64,000 nucleotides of DNA from Verticillium longisporum (taxonomy: Eukaryota > Ascomycota > Sordariomycetes > Glomerellales > Plectosphaerellaceae). Under the pieces are notes generated by a model. That model saw only the letters and a list, made by a program, of their open reading frames with translations, did not search any database and had not been told where the DNA came from. The stretch spans positions 2,356,001 to 2,420,000 of the forward strand of contig JAETXT010000005.1 of the NCBI GenBank assembly GCA_019188255.1, written 5' to 3'. A program made the translations under genes and the position numbers. The number at the start of each line of letters is the position of its first letter. Position 1 is the stretch's first letter. Below are positions 40,880-51,567 of the stretch, piece after piece.

Positions 40880-43562
40880 ATGGAGCCTTCACGGCCACGA
40901 AGTCGCTGCTGCTTCGGCGTGGCCATCATCTGCGCCCTAGAAATAGAGGCAGATGCCGTCAAGGCCTTGTTCGACAACGATTGGGACACGTCAGCTGGGC
41001 TACCTTACGACAAGGCTCCAGGTGATCCCAATGCCTACTCCAACGGCTCCATCGGCCGCCACGATGTTGTGCTCGCCCGCCTGCCGGGACCAGGGAAGAT
41101 CAATGCTGCCATTGGTGCTTCCAACTGCCGAGCCAGCTATCCTAACATCAAACTCGCCATCGTTGTTGGCATATGCAGCACAGTTCCCTTCGCCTCTGAC
41201 GGCACCACAAGGATTGCCCTAGGCGACGTCATCATCAGCGAAGGTGTGACTGAATACGATCTCGGGCATCAAACCACGGATCAGTTCGACCGGAAAGAGG
41301 ATCTCTTGCACTTGCTGGGCAGACCTGGTTTGGAAGTTCGCTCGCTTCTCACGAAGCTCAAAAGTCTCCGCAGTCGCAGAAACATGCAACGCAGAATGGC
41401 AGACTGCCTTGGTGCCATTCAGTTCGCTCCTGAGATGGCGGAAGGGACCCCCTTGCCAGATCTGAATCAGACATTCCATGATCCCTGCTTGGCGCATGAA
41501 GGAGTGTGCTGCGATGACTGCGGTTGCGGAGGGTACATTGGATCGCGCCATCCTCTCAGCCAAGAGATACACCCACCAACCGTGCACTTTGGCCTGGTAG
41601 CATCGGGTGATACTGTGGTAGGATCTAAAGAGCAGATTGACCTTGTTTTGCACTCAAAAAATATCCTAGCCTTCGACACGGAGAGCGCTGGCGTCTGGGA
41701 GATCTTCCCAAGTATTGCCATCAAAGGCGCAGGCACCTACGTAGACGGGACCAGGACAACAGGATGGGACAGGCGCGCCGCATCTACGGCAGCGGCATGT
41801 TTGAAAGTATTCCTGAGCCATTGGACGCCTGTCTTATGTTCACAGCACGGTATGAACAGCCTCCTCTGTTCCAGGCTATGCATGTGTGCGTGCTAAGCAA
41901 CTGTTCAGAGGAAGAGCCCTCGGAATCTTGTGCTGTCATCGAGCCAAATAACGGACCTTGGTGTATGTATCCTTGCATGACATGTATCGTTGAGAGGTTT
42001 CTCATACGTTTTTACCGTAGTCATTGTCCCGTATACGAGAAACGAGAACTTCGTCGAGCGGACTGCCATTATGACGCAGCTATGGCGAAAACCTTTGATG
42101 GAGGCCTCGCAATCTAGAGTTTCGCTATTTGGTCTAGGTGGAACAGGGTAGGTACACCCAAATCAGCTCCCTGTTTCACACCAAGCTGATGCCTCCGAAG
42201 GAAAACACAAATCGCACTGGAATACGCATACCGGTTCCGCGAGGCGAATCCAACCGCTTCTATCTTCTGGATCCGTGCTAACACCCCTGAGCAAATGAAC
42301 CAGTCCTTCAAAGACATTGCACAAGAATGTCAGATTTCGGGCTGTCACGACCTTGAGGTCGATCCACTGGTAACGGTCATTAATTGGCTAAAGAAGACAC
42401 AACGTAATATTTGGCTCATGGTGATCGACAATGCCGACGACATGCAAGCTCTGTTTCCGTCAGAAGGGGGGTATGATACGATCCGACAGTGAAATGGCCA
42501 GGAGCTGGCTGGGGCACCTCGTCCCTCAGTGTGCTCATGGTTCGATTCTTATAACGACAAGCGACAAGAAAGCAGGCATGAGGCTCAATCAGGGAAAGAA
42601 ACCCATTGAAGTTGGCATAATGACTGCTAACGAGTCGGAACACTTCCTTCGCAGAAGTTTAGCCACCGGAAGCTCTGACGAATTGCACGCCTTGTCGTCG
42701 AAGCTTGAGCAACTACCATTGGCGTTGGTCCAAGCCACGTACTTCATCCAGGCCAACAGCCTTTCCATCGCAGACTACATCAGTCTCATGGAAGAGAGTG
42801 ACGAAAGCTTCTTCCGTCTTCTGAGCGAAGAGTTCGAAACCGTGGGGCGCGAGCCAACAGCACCTCGAACAGTGGCGCACTCATGGATCGTTTTGTTTCA
42901 GCAGATTCAGCTTCAAGACACTCTTGCAGGCGAACTTCTCGCTATGACGAGCTTGTTCCACCATAAAAACATTCCATTGGAGGTTTTGTGGAATTTCAGC
43001 CAACAGGGACATGACCGAGGCCCTAGAAGCAGAATCGACTTCACGAAGGCGCTGGGGCGCCTCAAGGCATTCAGCCTAGTCGTTGAAAAAAAAAACCGGC
43101 TACCTTAGCGTTCACAGGTTGGTCCACTTGGTCACACGTATGTGGCTTCGCGAAGAGGGCATGGCACATCGTTTTGAGGAAGCTTTCCTTCTGGTAGTGG
43201 CAAGCGTGCATCCCTCCAATGCTGCGAAGAGCCGGACGACTTGTGTTGAGTATCCTCCTCGTGCAATCGCCCCTCTGGAAGCCGGGGTTGGTCTCCCAGC
43301 AAAGGTCACACAGGAGAGGGCGTCTACTGTTTACCGCGTTGCTGATCATACGCAAATGAAAGGCCAGCATATGTATGCCAATCAGGAAACCAAGCATGCA
43401 GCATGGGCAGAGGAAGCGGATATCTCCAGCAAGTTCGACGATGAACATGTTGATTCCCTGGCCTGCATCAGATTAGCTATCAATCATGAAGAATCTGGGT
43501 GGTTGACGGTTACTAATGGGACTAGGAAGGCTGGGATTTACGAGGTTCACGCAGATGATTGA
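40880..43562 (+). pseudogene. Decayed nucleoside-phosphorylase / NB-ARC / TPR gene (NLR-like)
   Basis: The ATG at 40880 opens a PNP_UDP-type domain (VAIICALEIEADAVKALF, VVGICSTVPF, ALGDVIISEGV, HFGLVASGDTV, FDTESAGVWEIFP). A likely intron (41850-42020) leads to VPYTRNENFVERTAIM, and a second intron (donor GTAGGT after 42149, acceptor CCGAAG before 42200) splits a perfect P-loop GLGGTGKTQIALEY. NB-ARC continues through FWIRANTPEQMNQ and WLMVIDNADD. Then the frame breaks at a G6 run (about 42464-42469). Removing one base gives LGHLVPQCAHGSILITT and onward to EVLWNFSQ. A second break at an A10 run (43086-43095), again one base too many, gives VHRLVHLVTRMWLREE. The TPR region is truncated to about one degenerate unit ending at 43562. 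Both breaks plus TPR loss point to decay, though homopolymer error could explain the shifts. Confidence 0.7.
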
Positions 43563-43999
43563 TAATACAATGTCACATAGCCTTGCTAGGACGATCTGTA
43601 TGAGCCCATTTCGAGGGGGAAGGAAGATAATGTATCGATACGTACATTGTTCCTGTTTAGCGATGGATGGTTAAAGTCCCTCAAGCCGCGAAGTTGTTTT
43701 GGAACTCAATTATCTCACCAAGCAGCTGCTAATGACATACGTATGCCGGACAATTGAATCTCAATAATATTGTCGAAGGATTGAGGTGGTGTGATCAATG
43801 GCTAGAAGCCAAGAGAAAGACTCGCTCAACTGAATTTTGGAAGGTCCTTGAACCTGATCAATCATGGCCCAGCATCTATGCTTCGTCCCTGACCTCAATA
43901 GCAAGCTACCTTCCAAGGACACTCCTGCGCATGGCAGGATGGCCAACATACACATTCTGTTGTCACCACGCACGCCGCAAAGCCATCGCGCCTCTGCCA
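43563..43999. other. Intergenic
   Basis: This lies between the decayed gene and the 3' end of the lipocalin-like gene. Nothing was recognised. Confidence 0.55.
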
Positions 44000-44635
44000 T
44001 CACTGTCCCCCCTTCCCCTCAAGCCACGGCAGTCGAATCTCCACCGCCCGCATATCCGCCTCGACCATGTCCACAACAGCCCTGGCCTCCAACCCCCTCA
44101 GCGCAGCCAGCACCTCCGCATACGCCTCCTCGCTGATGCCCTCGCTGCGATCACAGTAGACGTCGACGCCCTCCTTCGTGAACAGCGTCGGCGCAAACCA
44201 CGTGACAGCCCACCTCTCGACGCCACCCCCGGGCAGCGGCCGCCCCCCGGACCCCAGCACCTCCCAGTGCGACGAGACGAAGAACAGCATGCCGCTGCCG
44301 CGCCAGTCCCAGGCCGTCGTGTCGGCGCCCGCCGCCGTGTCGACGCCGGCGACCGTCTTGAGCTTGGGCGTCGACGCGCCCGTGGGCTCGTACTCGACGA
44401 GGTCGTCGAGGCGCGGGGCGCCGGCGGCCGAGCCGGGGAGGGGCTTGTAGGTGATGCGGACGTTGCGGGCTGTGCGCCACATGGTGAGGGTCGAGTGCGT
44501 CACGGTCCAGGTGCGGTGGAGCCAGTCGAGCGTTGGTGGATTGGGGGCGGAGGAGGAGGACTGCGCGGGTGTGGTTGAGCTGGTGTATTTGGAGGGCGAG
44601 CGGAGCGTGATGGCTGATGATGGAGTGGCCGCCAT
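44000..44635 (-). CDS. Conserved-looking lipocalin-like protein of unknown function
   Basis: This is an intronless 211-aa protein from the ATG at 44635. After a 35-residue Ser/Thr-rich lead comes DWLHRTWTVTHSTLTMWRTARNVRITY. A series of short strands (LDDLVEYEP, KLKTVAGVDT, GMLFFVSSHWEVLG, ERWAVTWFAPTLFTKEGVDVY) and a closing pair of helices (SEEAYAEVLAALRGLE, VVDMVEADMRAVEI) follow. The W-x5-T/S near the start plus repeated strand pattern with an internal W suggests a small beta-barrel of lipocalin type. No signal peptide is present, so it is cytosolic. I recall similar uncharacterised proteins in other fungi but no function. Confidence 0.75.
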   Translation of the reverse strand: MAATPSSAITLRSPSKYTSSTTPAQSSSSAPNPPTLDWLHRTWTVTHSTLTMWRTARNVRITYKPLPGSAAGAPRLDDLVEYEPTGASTPKLKTVAGVDTAAGADTTAWDWRGSGMLFFVSSHWEVLGSGGRPLPGGGVERWAVTWFAPTLFTKEGVDVYCDRSEGISEEAYAEVLAALRGLEARAVVDMVEADMRAVEIRLPWLEGKGGQ

Positions 44636-45743
44636 GATGACGAGTGGCGTGACGGTCCGTCTTGAAAGGCTAATGGTGTGATGGTGTGACTGCTATTTCG
44701 AGATGCCGAGAGAGCCTGAGTGATCCAGCTGCCCGATAAGTAGGGAAAAGGTGGGTATGATGGTTGGCGGGATGTCGAGGGGAGGAATGCGGGAAGGGAG
44801 TGAGCTCGTGTCGTTGAAGCTGTCGAGACAACCCAGCGCTAGCTCGGGAGCTTGGGCTTCCGTTTCAGCGTCCAGGGGTCTCGGGGCCTGCGGTCCATCA
44901 CAGCTGTCCGCTGGCGAGCTGGTCCCTGCATCTCCTTGTGTCTCAGGGCCGCAAATGATGTCATTTCGTGCTTGGTCATTTGCGCAGGGCCATGATGACT
45001 GTCGGTGAGCGTAAGATGGTTTAAGTAACGATCACGGAGAGATACAATTATTCGACCTCGGGAGCAAGAGGGTAAGCTGTTGTCCATCATGTCTTTGGGT
45101 CCACTCAGTGAAGGGAAGAAGGAACCTGAGGCCTAGTCCGAGGGTGTACGGCTCGCTGTCGGGCACACTACTGCTGCTTCATGTTGTGTGATTCAAGGAT
45201 CCATTTGTGTGGTGGCATTGAGGATACCAAAGGGCTCGAGCGAGTCACCAGATGTCACGTTGCTGAAGTCTGAACAGAAAGGCTCCATGGAACGCCCGAA
45301 ATCAATTTACTCCAGACAGAGGGTTGCGCTCTGCCCATGGCATGAAGCGGCTGGTCCTCCCGCGGTGACTGAAACCGTACCATCTGCCCACCTTCCATCT
45401 CCTGGGCCAGAATTAGGAAAAGAAAAACGCCGTCGAAGCCCTATGCGCCCTTGCTCCATCCCGGTGGCGGCGGTGGTATCTCTAGAATATGATCCGCTTC
45501 TCGGCTCCGGAGAAGCATGCCAGCTATGTGCTGTGTGTGTGTATGTATGTGTATGTGTATGTCTGCTTTGCCCCTTATGCATGCTAGCAGCGCCCTCTCC
45601 GATATTTGTTGGAACGAGACCCTTAACGCCGGCGGTACCCAAGAACTCCAAGAGGAAAGAAAATAAAGAAAGACAAGGTGCCATGTAAGCCAAAAAAAAA
45701 AAAGTATTCGATCAGTGTGACCGGTGACCGTTGATGCGTTCAG
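44636..45743. other. Intergenic with GT-rich microsatellite
   Basis: A GTGTGTGTATGTATGTGTAT-type run lies near 45532-45563 and an A12 run near 45693. No supported gene was found. Confidence 0.55.
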
Positions 45744-48700
45744 TTATAGTGTCGAATTCGACTCCCCGCTGGCTGTGCTTGGCCTCTCCAGCTCGGCGTC
45801 AACCTCAGCCGGGGACTCGAGCGGGGTGAGAACTTCTTTCGCCTTGCCCTTTTGGATGGGCTGGAAGGTGATGCGGAGCTTCTCGTCCAACATGGACGCA
45901 AGACGCTCTTCGTATTGGTCAAGCAGGCCGCTGATGACAGACTCATCCATGGCTTTGCTCCTAATAGCCCTGTCACCGAGTGCGGCTGCGGTGAGACGCA
46001 GCTCCGTGTCCAGTTCCGAGAGTACTTCGTGACCTATCGGCTCTGTCGAGGCGAGCTTCTTGCGGTATGCCCGTAATGTGCGGCACGCCTGCTCTGTTGC
46101 CATGTTGAGCGACCCAAAGCCACCTCCGCTGCTGCCCCGGAGACTCGGCGAGCTCTTCTTACGGGAGCTCACGCTGAGAGCCGGAAGGGAAGGGCGTCTC
46201 GTCACCCGAGGGGCCTTGGGGCTGATGGGCGGGCTGCTGGACCTGTCGCCAGAGGATGGCCGACGAGAAGGGGTGTCCTCGGCAATGGTAGCAGCGGCGC
46301 TACTCTGCACAAGGCCCTTCGGCGTGCTGGTGTTGTGCACGGACAGGCCGTATTTGGAAGAACGTCTCTGAACCGTTCGTGGTGGAGAACGACGCCCACC
46401 TAACGGTGATGGGCGCGAAAACTCGGCAAGCTCTGCCTTTGATAAGACGCGCCGAAGTGGAGGACGTGAGGATGCAGCTTCAAGCTTTACCGGCGATGGA
46501 TCCCTACTCATCGACACGGGCGAAGGCTCCTGTAGATCCATAGTCCACAGCATCATGGTCCCGTCTGATCCCACGCTGATGATGCTTTGTCCTCCATCAT
46601 CGTCCTCGACGAGAGCAACGCCATTGATTGCCTCGGTGTGTCCCCATTCGCGGTCGAGGAAATAGCCAGTCTGGGTGTCGTAGAGTCTGACCGACTTGTC
46701 CGTGTTGGACAGCCCAAGGATGAACCCCGTCTCTTTACCGGGGCATGTTCCCGCAACTAAGGAGTCAAGGATGGCAGCCTCAACACCTCCTTCATCGACG
46801 CAACGGAAGGACGAAACTTGCTTGCCGCTGCTCAAGTCATACTGGCAGACAGAACGATCAAGCATGGCGACAAAGGCAGTCTTGTCCCCGGGCCCGAGCA
46901 CGATGGAGGTAGGTGATGCCTTAAGAGCAATGTTTCGTGTGTTGAGGGCAGCGATGGCGTCCGGGTTGTCGTCTTTACTGACAATATCGTAGATCTGCAT
47001 GGACCGGTCCAGAGAGCAAGTAATTATCCGGCTTTCTGACGGCATAACAACCTTGACAACCTTGGCAGGAGAATCGAGAGTTTGCATGTGCTCAATCGTT
47101 CCGGCTGACGACCGGAGGAAGAGCTGGACAGTCCGATCCCTAGCGTAGGATGCCAACAGGACCCTTGAATCGTCTTCGTGCAGGGCGACGCCCAGACAAT
47201 CTGCTGAGTGAGCTTTTGTTTCCAGGAGGAACTCGTTTGTTGTCAAGTCGATGACTCTGAGCACACCAAGCTTGTCGCCGGCAATTAGCAGCTTGCCAGC
47301 CTTGGTCGTGCGAACAACACTCAGCTGATTAACAGGGTCGCCCTCTTCCTCGGGAATGGTCTGCTCGATAGGCACATCAAAGGAAGCCTTGATTTTTCCG
47401 TCCATGTCCCAGAACAGCACGCTTCCCGAACCGGACCAGGTGAGAAAGGCTGCATTTTGGTGATTGGGCCTGGGCAACGCCTGAATACCCAGTATTTGAT
47501 TGCCGTGACCAGGGATCTGGATGTGTGACAGGTCCTCCTCCGTCTGGCCCGGGAGGTAACTAGAACTCCAAATGTCAATATGGTGCTTCTTGTCAATGGT
47601 GACCATATTTTCAATCAAGAAACCCTTGCCCACCAGGCCGGTCGGTGATGGGCTTTTGGCCATCGCACAGCCGGTCAGACAGCCGAGGACCGAGGGACCG
47701 CTGAGAGTAGCAAACTGGCCGGCCTTGCCGCCGATGTAAGCAGTAGCGTGTCGGATGGTGATGGAGCGGATCGGAAAGCCGAGGTTGACGCAGCCCATCA
47801 GCTTCATTTGTTTCCCATCGTCATCGACTATGCAAACGTCGCCTCCTTCGGAACAGATGATGATTTTGTTGTCGTCCACCACAGCGGCACATGTAAATGT
47901 TTCCTCGAGGAGTGGCCCCAGCAAGACGTTTCGGCCCGGCAACGTCCTTCGCGACGAGGGAGAGGCTGTGGACCCTTCTCCGGAAAACTTCTGCTTCGTC
48001 GGAGAGACTGAAGATCCTTCGTCGACCTTCCAGACCTTGATGTGACGAACGCCGAGAGTCACAAGGCTGTTCCCCATCCAGACCATACCCCTGATATTCG
48101 AGGTGCACCTGTTCTGCTGGTGAAGCTTGGCTGCCCCAGTCCTGGGGTCAATCTTCCATAAATAGAGAAAGCCATCGTTGGCGGCACCGAGAGAGGCGAG
48201 CCAGCGGGTGTCGGCGGACCAAGCTACGGCCTTGACGCCGAAGCCGTGCTCGCTGATGGAGACGAGCGGAACGTCAGAGGAGCTGTCCTCGAGACTGAAG
48301 ATGAGGACGCGGGGGCATAACCGGTTTCGCCAACGGCCAGGTATTTGCCGTCGCGGCTTAGGGCAAGACATGTGGCGGCCTTGATTCGCTCGCGGCTGGT
48401 CCAGGTTCGCGATGTGGGAGATTCCGACCAGTCAAGGGTTCCGTAAGAGGAGTCGCGAATACCCAGGGCCACGCGGTTCCTACTGTCGTTGGCCTTGGGT
48501 GTGGATGTTGGTGTGGAGGGAGCGTAAGAAGAGGAAGAAGTGCTGTAGATGGGCAGAGTTGTCGGCCGTGCTCGGTAGAAACGCTGCGAGTATTGCTCGC
48601 CGTCGACATCGACGACAACGACGGCACCGCCGGCGATATAGGCAAAGAGGACTGAACAGTGTCGAAGCCGGTGGGCGAGGCACACGTGGTGCCGATGACC

Positions 48701-48825
48701 CTTTTCAGCGCAAGTCGGGACTCATGATACTGGCGGCCGCGCAGAGGGGAGCGCGAGGGGCGCTGGAGGAAAGGCGAATTGGACGGGGTCAATCTGAGGC
48801 GGTTCGTGGGTGTTGCGTGCATCAT
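45744..48825 (-). CDS. WD40-repeat protein of the MAPKBP1/WDR62 type, with two one-base breaks
   Basis: About 1,027 aa after restoring two bases. The start MMHATPTNRLRL (ATG 48825) leads to LALKRVIGTTCASPTGFD. The frame then slips at a T3 run (48644-48646), and one more T restores SSFAYIAGGAVVVVDVDG. A second slip lies at a C5 run (48311-48315), and one more C restores GETGYAPRVLIFSLED. The remaining 860 codons are open. WD40 blades occupy about residues 50-640 (AATCLALSRDGKYLAVGE, GVKAVAWSADTRWLASLG, NIRGMVWMGNSLVTLG, DCLGVALHEDDSRVLLAS, AINGVALVEDDDGGQSII). A Ser/Pro/Arg-rich linker and a C-terminal helix (DESVISGLLDQYEERLASML) follow. The N-terminal propeller order with the long polar tail resembles MAPKBP1/WDR62 scaffolds. 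Function in fungi is unknown. Confidence 0.78.
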
Positions 48826-48970
48826 ATCGCCATTGAGTGCTCCGGGGAGAGGCAATTGGCGGATAGGATTGGTGGTCGACGTGTTCTCGAGCTCGAGGCA
48901 CAAAGATAAGCGAAAAGTCGATCAAGATGGCGTCGCTGGGGCAGTTGTACCGAACAAAACGAGAGGTCGG

Positions 48971-49134
48971 CTAAGTGGGCAAGCGTAGCTGGTCGAGAAC
49001 AAAGACAGTGAGGGCGGTGTAAGTCAAAGAGCCGCCTGCCCAATAGGACGTAAAGCTGCCAAACCAGACGCACTCGTTAGCATCCGTCAAACGAGTGGGC
49101 TTCTGCTGGGGCGGCCGAAAACTTACAGCGACAT
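48971..49134 (-). CDS. Candidate 30-aa membrane microprotein or upstream ORF of the WD40 gene
   Basis: Exon 49134-49127 (ATG TCG CT) and exon 49055-48971 are joined by a 71-nt intron with textbook signals (GTAAGT donor, GATGCTAAC branch, TTTGGCAG acceptor). They encode MSLFTSYWAGGSL followed by a hydrophobic TYTALTVFVLDQL and a stop: 30 residues with one possible membrane helix. It lies 146 bp upstream of, and on the same strand as, the WD40 gene, so it may be an upstream ORF in that leader. The evidence is the splice motifs and hydrophobic pattern only. Confidence 0.35.
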
Positions 49135-50157
49135 CAAGAGATTTCAAATCCCTGGTGTAATTTTGCAGCTATCACGACCAAAGAGTGAGGCCGAGCGTTT
49201 GGTGGTGAAAAGGTCACGGATCACTGAAGCAGGCGCTCCCAGGCAGAAAAAGAGAGATGGTAGGCAGGTGGAGGAGGTGTGGCAGGGTGACGACAGGGGC
49301 CCTGTCCATGGACAGCTCGCTGTTGGTCCACCGTCGAGGTCGGATGCACGGGGCGCACAGGGCAGCTCCACTGTAGGTGCCTTTGGGGGTGCCAGGCTTG
49401 CCAGGGTTGACCTAGAAACCCAGCTCTCGAGCAAGCACAGGCCAATCACCACTGCAGTGCGCCTCAGCGACCTAAGAGCTAAGAGCTCCCCCCCCGGCAG
49501 GCTACCGGTCGTTCTGACAACCGCTCTTCAATTACATGTGGCCACCCAAACAAATGCTGCGAGGCACCTCGTCACAGGAAGACTTTGGTCTAGCGAGACG
49601 ACAGAGGGAAGGGTCAACTTCAAGGCGACTTGTCATGCGGTTCGAGTCGGTATCAGTCATGAGAAGACGCTGCGATTCAGTTGACGAACGCGACTGGCCC
49701 CCTTTTTAGTCTTCTTCCCCTGCCCGGCCCCAGACTGTCCCAAAGCGAACACGCGTAAGATGAGCTATTGCTGGGGACCCTGGCGACGTGATGAAAATCG
49801 CTGGCCCATGCTTCGCTGTGCAAGGTCGACACTTCGGCACTCCGAGACGACGCCCCGAAACAGGCACTCGTCTCTGCGGCTGGCCGTACCATTCTGTCCG
49901 CGCTGATAACGATCATCTCAGTCCGAGTAAAGCCTTGGGACTACCCCACACCGTCGCGTCCTGCTGCCTCACCGGTCTCACCGACCAGATTTGACGGGTA
50001 CGCTGCCCCGAGACGAGACGGAGATTTGGTGCACTGCTATTTAAAGGGCACCTAAGTAGTGAGGTGGTAGTACATGTTACACAGCCATTGCTGATCTTAC
50101 ACGCCGACAGCCCGCTGCGGCACACCCCCTTGGCTGAGACAGAGCCGCCGACCCGGC
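49135..50157. other. Intergenic
   Basis: This is 1 kb between the WD40 gene leader and the rrg9 3' end. A 173-codon plus-strand frame starts only with TTG and shows no motif. Confidence 0.5.
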
Positions 50158-51111
50158 TCACAGGAACCCCCCGCCCATCTTCCGCTGCAGCCTCGCGCCC
50201 GCAGCCTCCTTGGCCTCCTCCTCCTTGCGTCGCGCAATGGCGGCCTGCCTCTTCTCGTGGTACGTCGGGTCACGCGTCACGCCCTCGGCCCGCCACTTCT
50301 GCGGCGGCTTCATCCCGAGCTCCGCGTAGCGCGCCCAGACATCCTTGCCACGCCGAAACCACCGCGTCTGCCGTTCCTCCTCCTCCTGCGGCGACGGCTG
50401 CCACTTGCTCTTGAGGATGCGCCGCACCGCCTCGGGCGAGATCTCAAACTTTTCCACAAGCTTGGCCGTCGTGTACTCTTCGGGGAACTGCGCGTGCAGC
50501 GCGCGGATGCCCGCCACGGCATCGGGCGACAGGCGCTTCATCTGACGCCAGCCCTCGGGGAACTTCTTCTTGAGGGCGTCTTTCTGGAGCTGCCAGTTTT
50601 CGCGGCGGTGTTGCGGCGGGGGCGCCTGCGCTGGGTCGGCATCGCTCTCGCCCGCCGCTCTCTTTGCGCCAGAGGACGGCTTGCTTGATGTTGCTATGGA
50701 GCCATCGGTCGAATGTGTTTTGCCCTCCGTCTCGAGTCCTCCTGCCTTTCTTGATTTCCGTTTGGGTTTGACGGATCGGGGTTTTGGCGAGCCCCGGGAG
50801 GTATCCTTCGCATCGGCGGACGGTTCTATCGTCCACGTCAAGTCACTAGTGCTGTCCGAGGACGTAGGCGCTGCTGATGAGGAAGGGCCATCGGCCTGGA
50901 CCGTGGCGACGGCCTGTCCATCCTCCGCTGGCTTCTCTGCAGTATCGCTTCTGGAAAGGGGGGTTGTCGAGAAGGCAACTCGCAAAGCAGTCGAGGGTCG
51001 TAGTGTCGGGGCTCGCTGAAAATTGCGCGGCGCGAGGAAACCGGCGTTGTGGACTTGAGTAAGCCCCCGCACGAAGAGTTGTAAAGACGATATGCGGCAT
51101 GCACAAGCCAT
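50158..51111 (-). CDS. rrg9: Required for respiratory growth protein 9 (Rrg9/neugrin family), mitochondrial
   Basis: The preferred start is the ATG at 51111 (MACACRISSLQLFVRGLTQ), giving a 317-aa protein with a plausible mitochondrial presequence; an in-frame ATG at 51240 would add 43 residues. After a long Ser/Pro/Lys linker comes the Rrg9/neugrin core: ENWQLQKDALKKKFPEGWR, KRLSPDAVAGIRALHAQFPEE, YTTAKLVEKFEISPEAVRRI and LKSKWQPSPQEEEERQTRW. A basic C-terminal helix (KRQAAIARRKEEEAKEAAG) follows. In yeast Rrg9 is needed for mitochondrial DNA maintenance and respiration; the human relative neugrin acts in 16S rRNA pseudouridylation. The core helix-turn-helix suggests nucleic-acid binding. Confidence 0.88.
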   Translation of the reverse strand: MACACRISSLQLFVRGLTQVHNAGFLAPRNFQRAPTLRPSTALRVAFSTTPLSRSDTAEKPAEDGQAVATVQADGPSSSAAPTSSDSTSDLTWTIEPSADAKDTSRGSPKPRSVKPKRKSRKAGGLETEGKTHSTDGSIATSSKPSSGAKRAAGESDADPAQAPPPQHRRENWQLQKDALKKKFPEGWRQMKRLSPDAVAGIRALHAQFPEEYTTAKLVEKFEISPEAVRRILKSKWQPSPQEEEERQTRWFRRGKDVWARYAELGMKPPQKWRAEGVTRDPTYHEKRQAAIARRKEEEAKEAAGARLQRKMGGGFL

Positions 51112-51567
51112 GCTGGATGATGCCGTTGTTGGTCGTGATGAGTGGAAGACGACTTTCTTCAGACGGCCCAAAAAAGTCGACTCGCGTGACAGGTGTACGG
51201 GGGGCCTGATCGGCGGTCGGAGCTTTAGACTACCGCTCATGGTCCGTGCTTCTAGGTCAGTGGTGTACCGAGCCTCACCACAATCCAGCTAGCTAGCTTT
51301 TGGTGTGGCCGGGACGAAGAAGTGAGCGCAACTGACTGTCTATGGTGTGGATTGTTGAATTCAATAGAAACTGTTAAGAGACGCTAGATAATGCTAACCT
51401 GACTTATGTAGGTAGGTACGATATGTTCAAATTCACTCTCCGCCGTCTTTCACCCATGGGATGGTTTGTACAGCGTATTATGGACGCTCCAGTGCTGCAA
51501 CGGACGATTTGCGCATGATACCCCCAGAACCCTCGCTGTCCGACCAATGCCAACAGGGAACCCTGAC
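51112..51567. other. Intergenic with TAGGTAGG motif
   Basis: ATGTAGGTAGGTACGATAT-type sequence lies near 51405. No gene was recognised. Confidence 0.5.

Noticed and set aside
41764..42117. 117-codon frame across the second NLR
   Set aside because: It is a shadow of the nucleoside-phosphorylase exon and its intron in another frame.
49163..49684. 173-codon plus-strand frame upstream of rrg9
   Set aside because: TTG start only, no motif, no splice structure around it.
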